DNA from: Bradyrhizobium sp. 141
GTDB taxonomy: Bacteria; Pseudomonadota; Alphaproteobacteria; Rhizobiales; Xanthobacteraceae
Reading direction: 5' to 3'
DNA: 64,000 nt
Assembly: GCF_023074055.1 (NCBI RefSeq)
Contig: NZ_JADPKR010000003.1
Span: 24,190-88,189 of the forward strand
A program made the translations under genes and the position numbers. Positions 29,593 through 40,318 of this stretch are shown piece after piece; position 1 is the stretch's first letter, and each line of letters opens with the position of its first letter. The notes below the pieces were generated by a model. That model saw only the letters and a list, made by a program, of their open reading frames with translations, ran no database searches and was not told the origin of the DNA.

Positions 29593-30093
29593 ACTTGTAG
29601 GCACACGAGAGAAACTGTTGCTAGCGACAGCATCGCCGCACAAGTCACTGGCGTGAGTCCTTGCTTGCCGCCGAAATGGTCAGGAGTTTTGAAGCCATGA
29701 TCATCAAGGTGACGTCTGAAGGCCAACGCTATCTGAGATCCGCCGAGTCGGCTTATGCGCGGAGAACGCCTACTGCCCTCCTCGGTCCACAATACGTGAG
29801 TGCGAGCAGCACTTTTACCATAGAACCTCGCACTCGCGAGCGCCTCTGGTCGAGCTGGCTTATCTAAGTTTCCAGTCTGAGGTCTGCCGAAGGTGAGCTC
29901 CTTGCCGCGGAATGGAGTCGAATGGTGTAAGTATGGCTTCTTGTTCGCCGCGTGCCCAGCCGCACGGGTGCGGACTTTGTTAGGTCCGTAGATTGTGCAG
30001 CAGCGATCTAGCCTGAGCCGTTTACAGCATAGGTGCAGCAGCAATCACTCCGGCGGCCGGTTTTGCGACGAAAGCCGTCAAGGAACGCGCGGT
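29593..30093. other. intergenic stretch, no gene supported
   Basis: It lies between the aminotransferase and the IS relic. A 151-codon minus-strand frame (29589-30044) has no recognisable family. Confidence 0.45.
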
Positions 30094-30551
30094 GGGGATG
30101 TCCCGGGTTCTGTTGAATTTCTGAAGAGGTCGGCGTTGCCCTCGAGCCGGTAGGCTCGGCGTGCTGATTCCACAAAGGAGAGCAACGCCATGACGAGAGA
30201 TATCACACCGGCTGGTTGGCCGGCTACCGGGCTGTGGACGAAGCGTTTGCGAAAGTGCGGGCGAGCTTCGATCGGTTCTGCCTTGCGGCAGGGATCGAGG
30301 CGCTCGGCACCACGCGCAACGTCAAACGCTGGCGGGATGCCGGAATGGCCTTGCGATGGGTCACGGCTGGCGATCGAGGTCAACAAGGGCGTCCGACGAT
30401 TGAAGAAGCATAAGCAATTATCGGTTCTGCGTGCGGCCCTTCAAGCTCACCACGATCGCAGGACGATCAAGCCCGTTGCCCACGTCACGAGGGCCGCGTA
30501 GCATTCATTCCGGCAGCGTCGACCCGGTTCAATGCCGATCGGGACATCCCC
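30094..30551 (+). mobile_element. internally deleted IS256-type insertion sequence
   Basis: About 458 bases. The ends are inverted repeats (GGGGATGTCCCG at 30094-30105 and its complement at 30540-30551), flanked by GCGCGGT at 30087-30093 and again at 30553-30559, fitting the 8-base target duplications of IS256-family elements. Inside is the start of a mutator-type transposase (ATG at 30190; AFAKVRASFDRFCLAAGIEALG in a shifted frame) joined directly to its C-terminus (NVKRWRDAGMALRWVTAG, RRLKKHKQLSVLRAALQAHHDR). The catalytic middle with its acidic residues is missing, so it cannot move alone but could be moved by a full copy elsewhere. Confidence 0.85.
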
Positions 30552-31110
30552 GGCGCGGTTCACGGCGTCAGTTACACCAAACCGAGCGAGCATCTCAATC
30601 AGAAAGGGTCGGTCCTCGGCTTTTGCCCCAGAACTGCAGAGCACCGCTATCCGTGTGCGCGCGTAGCACACTGCCGCAACCCCAATGTTGGCGTGCCCGA
30701 GTTCAGCTATCAGAAGCCCCTATTGGCGTGAGCGCCTCGGCGGCAAGCGAAGGTGACGGACCAGATGTCAACTATGCTGGGCCAACGGAAGAAGCCCGAC
30801 GCATCTGCCGGGTCTGAGATGCGTCGGGCTGAGTGGGAGACTGAGCGCGACAGTCTTCCTCCCAGAACCGCGTCTGCAAATAGTATGCCGCGCCCGTACT
30901 GCTACACCAATACCTCAAATTAGATATCTGCTCTGCCGCGAAGTTCCGCGAGGCATTCAGAGACGCTCGGCCCACAGCTCGTTCTTCAAGGCCTAACAAG
31001 CTGAGCTTATTCCCCTTCCAAAAAGTCCCGCCATCACCTTTTGTTTGGATCAAAAATGAGGCAGAAGAAGCCGACAATGGGCCGCCGGCTCATCAACAAC
31101 AGATATCTAG
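30552..31110. other. intergenic stretch with a hairpin
   Basis: It has no gene. It includes the long inverted repeat at 30793-30830 and the leader of the acyltransferase gene. No nod box was found before 31111. Confidence 0.5.
30793..30830. terminator. 14-bp inverted repeat, possible terminator
   Basis: AGCCCGACGCATCT and its exact complement flank a ten-base loop. On the minus strand TTCTTCC follows the stem, on the plus strand there is no T run. No intact minus-strand gene upstream is known that it would end, so it may be left from lost DNA. Confidence 0.45.
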
Positions 31111-32232
31111 ATGTTTGATACATTGCTACGCGTGACTGGAACGATCGCCCCGAGTTCGCGCACGACAGAGGCAAACGATCGAGATCTAAGCTTAGACTTC
31201 GCGAAAGGTGCGCTCATTGTTTTGGTGATCGTTGGGCACCTGATCCAGTATGTCATCTACCGAGACGACGGGTTTTGGTATTCGCCGTACTACAAATCGA
31301 TCTATATGTTTCACATGCCACTCTTTATGGCGATAAGCGGATATCTTTCTTCTCGATCGCTGCTGCAAAAGTCGTTCACTCGAGCCGCCAGCGACCGTGC
31401 GAAGCAGCTCTTGCTGCCGATGCTGTTTTGGTGGACGTTCATGGAGACAGTTAAGCTGGCGGCATTGTGGCGCGCGACCAGCCTAACGAGCGGACTTTTG
31501 GAATTTGTAGACGATTTCGCTGGCACATACTGGTTCATCTGGGCCACGTTTGTTTCCTACCTTCTCATCAAGGTTTCTACCAGGCTCAACCAGCGATCGT
31601 GGGTCATATCTGGCTTAGCGATACTGGTCGCACTCGCGCCTCTGACATTCTCCATATCACCCCTGATCAGATTCACTTACCCATTCTTCTGCTTCGGCTT
31701 CTTGCTTGCTCAATCGAGAGAACGATGGACGAGTACATCGCGACATCACAAGCCGCTCCTGATTTTATTTCTCTCGATAGTGACTTGCGTATGCTTTCTA
31801 GCTTGGGGCAAGGACACCTATGTCTACAATAATCTTGGGGTAATTCACGATTTTCGGTCGGCTAAAGACGTGCTTCTGATGTTTGTTGGCTCTGCAGCTG
31901 CCTCAGCAATCGCTATCGAACTCCTGCTGCAATGCTGGAGCGTTAGCCATTCAAATCGGATGGCCCGCTTTATCGCTGTGGAGTTGGGCCAGACCACGCT
32001 GCTGCTCTACCTGGTCCAGGGTACCGTGTTCCGTCTCATGGATTTCGTACAGTTCGGAGAACTTTGGGATCTCACGACCCGGTTGATCATCGCGGGTATG
32101 CTCGGTGCCTCGATTATTGCGATCGCGCTAACGGTGCGCTCGATTCTTCGCGGCGTTCCATATCTGTCTCAGCTCGTCCTTGGAATGCCGCCACGCTCAG
32201 GTCTCCCGCAAGCCAAACCTGCAATGAACTAG
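31111..32232 (+). CDS. membrane O-acyltransferase (acyltransferase 3; NolL/NodX-like)
   Basis: 373 residues with about ten hydrophobic helices. The start of the family is clear: RDLSLDFAKGALIVLVIVGH with the catalytic-type His, then FHMPLFMAISGYLSSRSLL. Enzymes of this family move acetyl or other acyl groups onto sugars; in rhizobia NolL acetylates the fucose of Nod factors and NodX a terminal glucosamine, while others act on surface polysaccharides. A Nod-factor role would fit nodZ and nolK in this window but the gene lies far from the nod operon with no visible nod box, so this is inference. No ribosome site is obvious before the ATG. Confidence 0.8.
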   Translation: MFDTLLRVTGTIAPSSRTTEANDRDLSLDFAKGALIVLVIVGHLIQYVIYRDDGFWYSPYYKSIYMFHMPLFMAISGYLSSRSLLQKSFTRAASDRAKQLLLPMLFWWTFMETVKLAALWRATSLTSGLLEFVDDFAGTYWFIWATFVSYLLIKVSTRLNQRSWVISGLAILVALAPLTFSISPLIRFTYPFFCFGFLLAQSRERWTSTSRHHKPLLILFLSIVTCVCFLAWGKDTYVYNNLGVIHDFRSAKDVLLMFVGSAAASAIAIELLLQCWSVSHSNRMARFIAVELGQTTLLLYLVQGTVFRLMDFVQFGELWDLTTRLIIAGMLGASIIAIALTVRSILRGVPYLSQLVLGMPPRSGLPQAKPAMN

Positions 32233-32659
32233 CTGTATGCATTTGATTGTTTGAGTACGGCAGGGTATTGCGATAGCATCGACTTGTGACGCGGCCGGAA
32301 TAGCGTTCGAACCCAGATCCGGCGGCGACGGCGTGCCGCCGGTCGAGCCGGTGATCGGCATAAGAGCAACCCCATCGAAGCGTGTATTGCTCAGGGTTTG
32401 TATGGCACCGGCGAACTCAGCCCATTGCGTCCATCCAATCGACTGTCGTGAGATGAGCTTCGCTGTACCAGTCGTCTAGCCGCCGGGTTTCGACCCAGAT
32501 CTCGGCGATCGAACGTAATCCAATCACACTCGGCGAAATGTTTCTTCGAGTGCCGTACTGAATCCGAGACGTCCCAGTCGTTCGAATCTCCGTCTCGGCC
32601 CGCAGTTGCCCATGCACTACCTTGACTTGGAAGGCGTCCAGTTTACGATCGAGTCGCGC
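32233..32659. other. intergenic stretch, no gene supported
   Basis: It lies between the acyltransferase gene and the panB relic. A 66-codon minus frame at 32417-32617 has no recognisable domain. Confidence 0.4.
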
Positions 32660-33141
32660 AAGCCGTCCGGAAGGCGATATGACTCCTGCGGCGCAGGGAA
32701 TGCTGCGCTACGGACATCAGCTGCTCAGCGCAAGAGGCCCTCCTGCAGCAGCTGACGGCCCTCAACATAGACACGCACGAATTTGGGATGATGACTTCCT
32801 GCGAGCCCCAACACGTCGTGGAACACTAGAACTTGACCTGAGCAACTTGGACCCGCTCCGATGCCAATCGTTGGTATGCTCAGAGATTCAGTCGCCCGCG
32901 CAGCGAGCTCGGTCGGGATGCCTTCGAGGACAAGAGCAAAGCATCCGGCCTGCTGTAGCTGGTGCGCATCGTCAAGCAGACGTAGGGCATCGTCCGCGGT
33001 TCGACCTTGTACCTTGAAGCCACCCATCGCGTTGACGCTTTGTGGCGTGAGACCAAGATGACCCATAACCGGAATTTCGCAATTCACCAAGGCTCGGATC
33101 ATCACGTTCAACTGACAGCTGCGAATGTGGCTCATGTTCGA
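32660..33141 (-). pseudogene. panB: panB relic (ketopantoate hydroxymethyltransferase, C-terminal half)
   Basis: Minus-strand frame with clear PanB motifs: [65 protein letters not shown] and [11 protein letters not shown]. The first 110-120 residues of PanB, with metal-binding and substrate residues, are absent. At the other end the frame stops at a TGA (32725-32727) after QEGLLR, yet PanB-like sequence (AADVRSAAFPAPQESYRLPDG) continues in the same frame. Both losses show it is dead. It is the last member of a minus-strand series with bioA and bioB. Confidence 0.85.
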
Positions 33142-33972
33142 TCTGATCCGGCCCCCGCATGTCTCTGGAAATGGCCTTCCCCTTGGAAGAGCAAAAGGCA
33201 TCTGTCAATAGGGAGGCCGAAAAGGCGCGTCACCGAGAACTTGGAAAGCACGAAGTTTCCAATGATTGCGCGGTCAGCAAACAAGATCTTTCAAGATGTC
33301 CTCTGCGCGGTGGTTCTGGGACTGGCCATCCAAACATTCTGCGCGTCAAAACGGCGGCCTGGAGACGACGCACGCGAGCGGCGACAGCGGATGTGCTTAT
33401 GAGGCTCCGATCTACGTGTCAAAGCCGCTGTCGGCTCCTTAAGGCGGAATGTCTATTACCTCTCGCTGCTGACAAGGATGCTATGGCACTTAGAGCCGCG
33501 GCTTCGGCGGACTGCAGGCTCCGCAAACGACCGCGATCCAGGCGAGGGAGATAGGAAAGATGTACCAGCGCTCGCACGGCTGCCGCAAACTCCGGAATGC
33601 GGATGACGTGTCCAGCATCTTCGCGTCCGTAGACGCTTGATAAGACCTGCCGTCCAGGCAATCTCTTCTAATCGAAATAACGGCGGAACTTCCGCAACAG
33701 GCCGTCACCAATGGACGCATAACTTCATGGCTTTGTACCAAATTCGCGCAGGCATCCACACAGATGAACACGCAACCAATGGCGATGACGCGATCGGACT
33801 CAAACCGAACGCGCAATGACACTGTGGACCAGTGCCCGGCCGGCAGCACCCACATTGCAGATGCGAGGTAACAATCATCCATTTCGTAGGCGTCTATGGC
33901 AAGGCTCTCTCAAGTCGTTCGGGAAGCCGACGACAGCTCAGAATCCTTGATCTTGCGCTGCCGCGCGCGTCT
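33142..33972. other. gene-poor stretch
   Basis: It lies between the panB relic and bioA. It contains overlapping frames (33159-33554 plus, 33490-33882 minus) of no recognisable family; some may be remains of the lost panB N-terminus or panC, but no motif could be matched. Confidence 0.4.
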
Positions 33973-35238
33973 TCAGGCCAGCGCATCGGCAGCGTCACAG
34001 ATGCCGGCATATATTTCGTCCAGGTCTCCTGCTGTTACACAATATGGCGGCATCACATAAATCGTATTACCGAGTGGACGCAGCAAGAGATTGCGATCTT
34101 TAAAGAAGGCGTGAAGCCTCGGGCCGACGCCTGCGAGATAGCCGGTATCTCTCGTCTTCAGATCGAGTGCTGTGATGGTGCCGCTACGGCGAACGTTTGC
34201 AAAGCGCGGATCGGCGCGGAATCCTTCAATTGCCTGCTCTTGCATGGTTGCGACCGCAGCGATGCGCCGGTGACATTCTTGGTCTTTCCACAGATCCAGG
34301 TTAGCTTTGGCGGCGGCACAGGCCACCGGATTTGCCGTGTACGAACTCGAGTGAAAGAATGTGCGCGTACGGTCTTTTGAATAATGGGCATCGAAAATCT
34401 CTGCTCGGCAGAGTGTCACCGCGAGCGGCAGCGCCCCTCCCGTGAGACCCTTCGAATAGCACGCTATATCTGGCACAACATTGGCCTGCTCACAGGCGAA
34501 GATTGTTCCGGTGCGGCCCCAGCCCGTCATGACCTCATCGGCAATGAACAGAACGTCCAACGCCTCGCAGATCCGCTTCATCTCTCTTAACACCCAAGCT
34601 GGGTACATCAGCATTCCGCCTGCCCCTAACACCAGAGGCTCGACAATAAAGGCTGCGGGATTTTCGTTCCGACATGCTGACTCAAGCGCATCGAGCGTCG
34701 CCCGCTCACGACCGCTCGCAGGGAACGGGATTGAGGTCACGTCGAACAGGAGAGGTCCGTACGCCGCGTTGAAGACACCGCGGGCACCAACTGACATTGC
34801 GCCGAACGTGTCCCCGTGATAGGAGTGCTGCATGACAACGATGCGTGTTCGCTGTTCGCCTATATTGTGCCAATAACCGAGCGCCATCTTCAAGGCGACT
34901 TCCACGCTGGCTGAGCCACTGTCCGAGTAGAACACGTGGTCCAAGCCTCGGGGTGTGAGTTTCAAAAGGAGCCGAGCGACCTCCTCGGCCGGATCATGCG
35001 TGTAGCCGGCGAAAATGATTTGGTTCAGCTTGCCGGCCTGTTCCTGAATCGCGCTCACGATCTGCGGATGGCAATGGCCGTGAGTGACGACCCACCAGGA
35101 TGAGATTGCGTCTATGATTCGATGATCATCCGCAGTGTAGAGATAAGTACCATCGCCACGCACAACCTTGGTCATCTCGTTGTGAAGAGCATGCTGCGTG
35201 AATGGATGCCAAATTGGCCACGTCTTGTTTGGCTTCAT
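33973..35238 (-). CDS. bioA: BioA, adenosylmethionine-8-amino-7-oxononanoate aminotransferase
   Basis: The third of the last four biotin steps: transamination of 7-keto-8-aminopelargonate, using S-adenosylmethionine as amino donor. 421 residues from the ATG at 35238, which overlaps the bioD stop by four bases; an open frame upstream to 35331 is inside bioD. Motifs: WHPFTQ at the start, [74 protein letters not shown], and the PLP Lys in CYSKGLTGG. The sequence looks intact. Confidence 0.95.
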   Translation of the reverse strand: MKPNKTWPIWHPFTQHALHNEMTKVVRGDGTYLYTADDHRIIDAISSWWVVTHGHCHPQIVSAIQEQAGKLNQIIFAGYTHDPAEEVARLLLKLTPRGLDHVFYSDSGSASVEVALKMALGYWHNIGEQRTRIVVMQHSYHGDTFGAMSVGARGVFNAAYGPLLFDVTSIPFPASGRERATLDALESACRNENPAAFIVEPLVLGAGGMLMYPAWVLREMKRICEALDVLFIADEVMTGWGRTGTIFACEQANVVPDIACYSKGLTGGALPLAVTLCRAEIFDAHYSKDRTRTFFHSSSYTANPVACAAAKANLDLWKDQECHRRIAAVATMQEQAIEGFRADPRFANVRRSGTITALDLKTRDTGYLAGVGPRLHAFFKDRNLLLRPLGNTIYVMPPYCVTAGDLDEIYAGICDAADALA

Positions 35239-35867
35239 GGCGCGAAATCCCCGGGAATAAACGAGCATTTGAAGACAGCCTGTAGGCTCTCTGCCGTCAA
35301 AGGAGAAATCCAGGGCAGCCGTCCTAACCAACGCACCCGCGCGATGTCACAAATTGCGCTCTCAGTCTCAGAATTTCTTTCCCCGATGAATGCGATCCCA
35401 AGAATGTCGATCTGGCGCTTCCGCAAGGCCTCTATCGAGAGCAGGGAGTGATTGATGGTCCCGAGTAGCGTGCGCGCGCAAAGCACGACGGGAAGTCGCC
35501 ACCGCTCGAAGATGTCGATGTAGAGTGCACTAGAATTCAGCGGCACCATCAGCCCGCCAGCGCCTTCGATGACGAGCGGTAGCTCCCCGGTATGCGGCAG
35601 GACGAGCGAATCGGGGTCGATGCGAATTCCGTCTATTTCGGCGGCATGATGCGGGGAAGCGGGCGTTTTAAGGCGGTAACGCTCCGGAACGATCCGATCG
35701 GCCGGAAGACCGCTCAGTCGTAGGACCTGCTGGCTATCGGTCTCTCCTTCAACACCGGCCTGAATTGGTTTCCAATAATTCGCGCCGAGAAGATGGGCAA
35801 GGCCTGCCGAAAAGACAGTTTTGCCGATTCCTGTATCTGTGCCGGTCACCACGATCCGCTGAGTCAT
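35235..35867 (-). CDS. bioD: BioD, dethiobiotin synthetase
   Basis: It closes the ureido ring of dethiobiotin with ATP and CO2. 210 residues with P-loop GTDTGIGKT at 8-16, the [16 protein letters not shown] substrate loop, [10 protein letters not shown] and [11 protein letters not shown]. It overlaps bioF by four bases and bioA by four, showing translational coupling in bioF-bioD-bioA. Confidence 0.95.
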   Translation of the reverse strand: MTQRIVVTGTDTGIGKTVFSAGLAHLLGANYWKPIQAGVEGETDSQQVLRLSGLPADRIVPERYRLKTPASPHHAAEIDGIRIDPDSLVLPHTGELPLVIEGAGGLMVPLNSSALYIDIFERWRLPVVLCARTLLGTINHSLLSIEALRKRQIDILGIAFIGERNSETESAICDIARVRWLGRLPWISPLTAESLQAVFKCSFIPGDFAP

Positions 35868-37018
35868 CGAGATCCGCCCCTCGTCTCCTCAGCGAGGGCA
35901 TCGAGCATCGCACGCACCTCATCCTCTCCCACGTTGAGCGTCAGTGAAATTCGTAAACGGGCCGTGCCGGCCGGCACCGTTGGTGGTCTGATTCCTCGGA
36001 TGTCAAATCCGCGAGCCTGGAGCGCGGACGCTAGCCTCATGGCGCGGGCATTCTCGCCAACGATATAGGGCAGGATCTGCGAGTTCGAAGGACTTCTCTC
36101 GCCTCGCGCAACCATCTCCCGATGCGTGAACGCGACAAGCTTCGCCAGCCGCTGTTGGCGCTCCGGCTCCTCCTGCAGGATCAACAGAGCCTCCCGTACG
36201 GCCACCGCCATTAACGGCGAAGGGGCGGTTGCGAAGATGAACGGGCGACAGCGATTGATTATGAAGTCGCGCAGCACGCCAGAGGCGGTAACAAGCGCGC
36301 CGGCAGCTCCCAGCGCCTTGCCGCAGGTATGAATAACCAGGAGATTTTCGCGTCCTTCATAGGGCGCTGTGAGCCCTCGCCCCTGCTCGCCGTAAACGCC
36401 GGTGGCATGAGCTTCGTCCACAACCAAGAACGCATCGTGCCGGTCCGCGATCGCGAGCAGGTCTTCAACCGGTGCGAAATCGCCATCCATGCTGTAGAGG
36501 CTCTCGACTACGATCCAGACCTGCCCCGCTCCGCCCGCGGCACGCCAGTCGCAAATTGCGCTTTCGATAACCTGCGGGTCGTTATGGGCGCTGATTCGGA
36601 ACGCGGCTCGGCCAGCTCGTGCTCCTTCGTGAATGCTGGCGTGAACCAGGGAATCAAGGACGAGCAGGTCGTCCCGTTGCGGCAACGTTGTCAGCACCGC
36701 AAAATTTGCGATATAACCACCGCCGAAGAAGAGGGCGGTCTGCGCGCCGAAGAACCGCGCCGCTGCTGCTTCGAGGCACTCGTGCTCCTCGCAGTTGCCG
36801 CGCAGAAGCCGTGATCCGCCGGCTCCGATCGGAGTACCGGCTTCGAGCGCGGTGACGATGGCTTTTTTCATGCGCGGCGCGCTCGCCAGCGCCAGATAAT
36901 CGTTGGATGAAAAGTCAATCCCGGTGCGCGGCCCGAGACTCCGCAGGCGGTCGTCGTCTTTAAGCGCATCTAAGCCTGCCGCATAGCTGGCGACTTTACT
37001 CGCAATGATGGAATTCAT
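35864..37018 (-). CDS. bioF: BioF, 8-amino-7-oxononanoate synthase
   Basis: A PLP enzyme joining pimeloyl thioester and alanine. 384 residues: [77 protein letters not shown] and the PLP Lys in [14 protein letters not shown]. Between this gene and bioB lie the remains of panD, so the bio operon was or is bioB-panD-bioF-bioD-bioA. All bio enzymes here look intact, unlike the pan genes. Confidence 0.95.
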   Translation of the reverse strand: MNSIIASKVASYAAGLDALKDDDRLRSLGPRTGIDFSSNDYLALASAPRMKKAIVTALEAGTPIGAGGSRLLRGNCEEHECLEAAAARFFGAQTALFFGGGYIANFAVLTTLPQRDDLLVLDSLVHASIHEGARAGRAAFRISAHNDPQVIESAICDWRAAGGAGQVWIVVESLYSMDGDFAPVEDLLAIADRHDAFLVVDEAHATGVYGEQGRGLTAPYEGRENLLVIHTCGKALGAAGALVTASGVLRDFIINRCRPFIFATAPSPLMAVAVREALLILQEEPERQQRLAKLVAFTHREMVARGERSPSNSQILPYIVGENARAMRLASALQARGFDIRGIRPPTVPAGTARLRISLTLNVGEDEVRAMLDALAEETRGGSR

Positions 37019-37087
37019 TCTTCACTCGCTGAGCAAGGATCAACTGGCCGCCAAGGACAGGGTCTTCCGGCGGTTAGCTTGTTGGAG

Positions 37088-37443
37088 TCAAACCGGCACG
37101 ATGCGATTTTCTCGATCAGCCAGCACAATGCGCGGCCTGAAGATTCTTGCATCCGCCTCGTCAAGTGAGGCGTATGCAACGATACTTATCTTATCTCAGG
37201 GGCATCGCCAGTCGCGCCGCCGCACCGTTCACGTCTATACCGTGCCGGACCCTTGTGGCGCTTCTGTCACAAACGTTGCAAAGCGTGCCCCGTCTCGAGG
37301 TTGTAGAGTTCGACGCGTTCGTTAATCAGGATACCGGCCGCGTCCAGCAGTGCGCGATCAATCGAGATCGAGCCTTCATAGTGCAGGTCGGATTCGGTTA
37401 CCGAGGCGCCATGAATCTTTCCCTTCATTAAGACAATCTGCAT
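37088..37443 (-). pseudogene. panD: panD relic (aspartate 1-decarboxylase), frameshifted
   Basis: PanD makes beta-alanine for pantothenate and must self-cleave at a Gly-Ser pair. The ATG at 37443 opens [26 protein letters not shown], including the Gly-Ser of the processing site (HYEGSIS), and runs to NLETGH before a shift. The rest is found in other frames: [12 protein letters not shown], then DVNGAAARLAMP, then [15 protein letters not shown] and [16 protein letters not shown] with a stop at 37088. At least three single-base frame changes are needed, over an otherwise full-length gene, so decay is recent. It sits between bioB and bioF on the same strand. Confidence 0.9.
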
Positions 37444-37494
37444 CTCTTACCTACGCTGATGGCTTGCGCGCAGCACGCCTATTGTTCTGATGGC

Positions 37495-38478
37495 TTAAAC
37501 GAGTCCAGACGTAATGCCGAGCCGGGCTAGCAAACTTGCATCACGGTCAAGTCGCGGGTTTTTGGTAGTCAGCAACACATCGCCGACAAAGATGGAATTC
37601 GCACCCGCCAAGAAGCACAGGGCTTGGAGTTCATCAGTCATGTACTGGCGCCCGGCGGCCAACCGTACGACGCTCTTGGGAATCATGATCCGCGCGGTCG
37701 CCACCAGGCGCACCAGTGCAATCGGATCGGGACGCTCCGCCGTGACCTTCACCGGCACGCCATTCACCTCGTTCCACAGGTTGATCGGTACACTTTCCGG
37801 ATGGTTGGGAAGATTGGCGAGCAGTACCAGCATGCCGAGACGGTCATCGACGTGCTCACCCATGCCAATAATGCCGCCGCAGCAGACTTTGATCCCCACC
37901 TCGCGCACGCGTGTAAGAGTGTCGATCCGATCTTGCAAGGTCCGGGCAGTGATGATGCTGCGGTAGAACTCTGGCGAAGTGTCCACGTTATGATTGTAGA
38001 AGTCGAGGCCGGCGTCGGCGAGCCGTGCGGCTTGCTTTGGCGTGAGCATGCCGAGCGTTACGCACGTCTCCATGCCAACACGTTTAACGGCGGCAATCAT
38101 GTCGCAGACCTGATCGAGGTCGCGGTCCTTTGGACTGCGCCACGCCGCGGCCATGCAGAAGCGACTCGCCCCGGCCGCCTTGGCGCGCTGCGCGGCGGCG
38201 ACCACATCAGCGCGATCCATCAAGCGGGTCGGCTTCAGGCCAGTGTCGTAATGCACGCTCTGTGCGCAGTAAGCGCAGTCTTCAGGACAGCCGCCGGTCT
38301 TGATGCTGAGCAGGCTTGCGGTTTCGACGTGGTTTGGGTCGAAATTTCCGCGATGAACGGTCTGGGCCTGAAATAGGAGCTCGGCAAACGGCTGCGCGTA
38401 AACCCCTTCCGCCTCGGCACGTTCCCAGTCGCGGCGGACCGGTGCGCCGTTGCGGCCGCTATTACCTTCGACTTCCAC
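37495..38478 (-). CDS. bioB: BioB, biotin synthase
   Basis: A radical-SAM enzyme that inserts sulphur into dethiobiotin. 327 residues starting with GTG at 38478. The SAM cluster motif CPEDCAYC (CxxxCxxC) is near residue 64, followed by YHxDTGLK-type sequence, [15 protein letters not shown], the [15 protein letters not shown] segment, and [11 protein letters not shown]. The ligands for the second [2Fe-2S] cluster, Cys residues and an Arg near the C-terminal strand, are present in CVTLG and ARIMIP context. It is the first gene of the biotin series; a sigma-54 type element lies 60 bases upstream. Confidence 0.95.
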   Translation of the reverse strand: MEVEGNSGRNGAPVRRDWERAEAEGVYAQPFAELLFQAQTVHRGNFDPNHVETASLLSIKTGGCPEDCAYCAQSVHYDTGLKPTRLMDRADVVAAAQRAKAAGASRFCMAAAWRSPKDRDLDQVCDMIAAVKRVGMETCVTLGMLTPKQAARLADAGLDFYNHNVDTSPEFYRSIITARTLQDRIDTLTRVREVGIKVCCGGIIGMGEHVDDRLGMLVLLANLPNHPESVPINLWNEVNGVPVKVTAERPDPIALVRLVATARIMIPKSVVRLAAGRQYMTDELQALCFLAGANSIFVGDVLLTTKNPRLDRDASLLARLGITSGLV

Positions 38479-38537
38479 AGCCCCCCCAAGATTTTCGCTC
38501 GATCATACAGATGACACCGTCATGCGTAGGTCCGCAA

Positions 38538-38553
38538 AGCAACACTCTTGCCC
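38538..38553 (-). promoter_or_regulatory. candidate sigma-54 (-24/-12) promoter of bioB
   Basis: On the minus strand the bases read GGGCAAGAGTGTTGCT: GG and GC are ten bases apart and the -12 part TTGCT is perfect; 10 of 12 consensus positions of TGGCACG-N4-TTGCW match. The expected transcript start, near 38527, leaves a leader of about 50 bases to the bioB GTG. No TGT-N10-ACA NifA site is seen within 150 bases upstream. Confidence 0.5.
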
Positions 38554-39054
38554 GGTATTGACGAGAAATATCGCCGAGTTGCGCGGGCATGGCGCTCATA
38601 TCAGGCTAATCGCCGCTCCTCATGCAGGATTTCCTCGCAGGATCGAGGCAAGCGCAACAACGCTCCTCGACGCGCCGCACTCAGGTAACAGCCGATGCGT
38701 ACGGTCGTTGCGCCCCGTAGGAGCCTCTGCTGATACAAATGTATTTGGCCGCGCTCCGTGTATAGCGGATCGACGGATCTGCTCACCTGGCCGATTCCTC
38801 GATGGTGTGGTTATGCGCGTCACATTCCGCACAAGAAATGGTAGTCCGGACCAACCGACGCTGCGAGTGTTGCCTCCCGCCGCCTTCAGAAGCGCAGCGG
38901 GTTGGGCTCTGGGGCGCAGAGTGGTGCCCCGCGCGCCCTTGGCGGGCCTGTGGCCACCTAGGCTCGCTCGTCGCCCCTGACTGTGGTGAGCAACTCCGCT
39001 GGACTCTCGATCACGTCGCCGCGGCCCGACTTGGCATATACGCGGCGAGATCCG
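38554..39054. other. intergenic stretch, no gene supported
   Basis: It lies upstream of bioB. Small frames only; the plus frame at 38450-38980 overlaps bioB and lacks any family sign. Confidence 0.45.
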
Positions 39055-39474
39055 CTAAGACGTCGCACTCATCTGTGCAAACAGAATTGCCGCTTCGGAT
39101 GGCCCGAGCCCGACGATGCCCACGAAGGCTGCCGGAGGCGTCGGAATGACCTGACGGGTCGGCCTCCAGAGATGCAGGCAATAGCGATTATTGTTCACAT
39201 ACTGCGAATGAGGAGGATGAAGCTGCATCACGCATTCCTCTTCATCCCAAAACATATCTTTGGCGAGGCACATCTCCTCCCAGTTTGGAGATCGCCGTGG
39301 CGTCGACACAGAGACATGCTCCCATCCCGGACGGACGAGGCCGATGATCTTGAGTTGGCAGCCACAAGGCCCCTGCACGAAGAAGAGACCCGAAGGACCA
39401 GACCCCGGTGCGGTGGCGAATCGGCCCTCGCGGACGCGCCCCGCTTCGAGTCTTTCTACAGTTTGCTTCCTCAT
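39055..39474 (-). CDS. small conserved protein, DUF7694-like
   Basis: 139 residues from the ATG at 39474; the frame is open up to 39573. The middle, LVRPGWEHVSVSTPRRSPNWEEMCLAKDMFWDEEE, then QLHPPHSQYVNN and YCLHLWRP, looks like a conserved domain of small proteins found in phages and rhizobial accessory DNA, which I know as DUF7694 from memory only. Trp, Cys and His are frequent. It has no genes in operon and its function is unknown. An AAGG precedes the chosen ATG. Confidence 0.6.
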   Translation of the reverse strand: MRKQTVERLEAGRVREGRFATAPGSGPSGLFFVQGPCGCQLKIIGLVRPGWEHVSVSTPRRSPNWEEMCLAKDMFWDEEECVMQLHPPHSQYVNNNRYCLHLWRPTRQVIPTPPAAFVGIVGLGPSEAAILFAQMSATS

Positions 39475-39574
39475 GCGCCCTTCTTCTTTTGGCCGATAGA
39501 GTTGCATCCGGCACCACTCGTGTTGTCCGACTCGTACATCGAACGGCTGGTACCCCGGCATGGGCAGCCCCAAC

Positions 39575-40318
39575 TACTGCTGATCATTTGCACCGAACTT
39601 ACTCGGATGAAGAACATCGGTTCTGTCCGCATCGTTCACCGGGGAGTTCTCTTGGGTTCGTCTTTCGACATCTGATCTTTCTTCAATTTTCTCGTCATTC
39701 CCGCCTTCGTTGCGAACTTGGCCTCATACAGAAAATCTGCGCAGACATCTACGATGGCTTGTCTTGGCAAGCCGTGCCAGTAGGAGCTTCTGCTCGCCTC
39801 TTCGCCTAAACAGGTCCGCAACGTATGGCGTTGAGCAACCGTGCTTGGTGCAAGATGCCAGAATTCGACTGAAACGCCTCACAGCCAAAATGGCGGCGGA
39901 ATTCGCGTGGCATGATCCGGCGAACCGGCTACTTTGTCACCCAAAGAAACGTCGCTGGCTTCAACACATGATGCAAAGCGACGCCAATGCCTCGCCAGTT
40001 CATCGAGCGAGAGGCTTTTAATTCGACGATCTGACGCTGGGCCCTCATCTCATTCCTTCTCATGTCTAGCGGTTAGCCGGCTTGCCGCCTGAGACACCGT
40101 CAATGCGTCATCTATGTGGCCGGCCACTGTGACTCAGAATGGATTCATGGTCAGAGGCTCGGACGCGCGGACCGCACTCGTTCAGCAGCCTCGCTCATTG
40201 GGCTTACCGCATGACGCAGTTTCGCAGTTCAGCCCTAGCGGGCTGTGAGCTCCAACGGAGAGACACCCGCGCCGCGGTCACAACGCGTTGACGGTGCAAC
40301 CGTCCGCTCCGGTGGCGA
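39575..40318. other. intergenic stretch, no gene supported
   Basis: Overlapping short frames on the plus strand (39710-40021 and others) show no recognisable domain. Confidence 0.45.
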
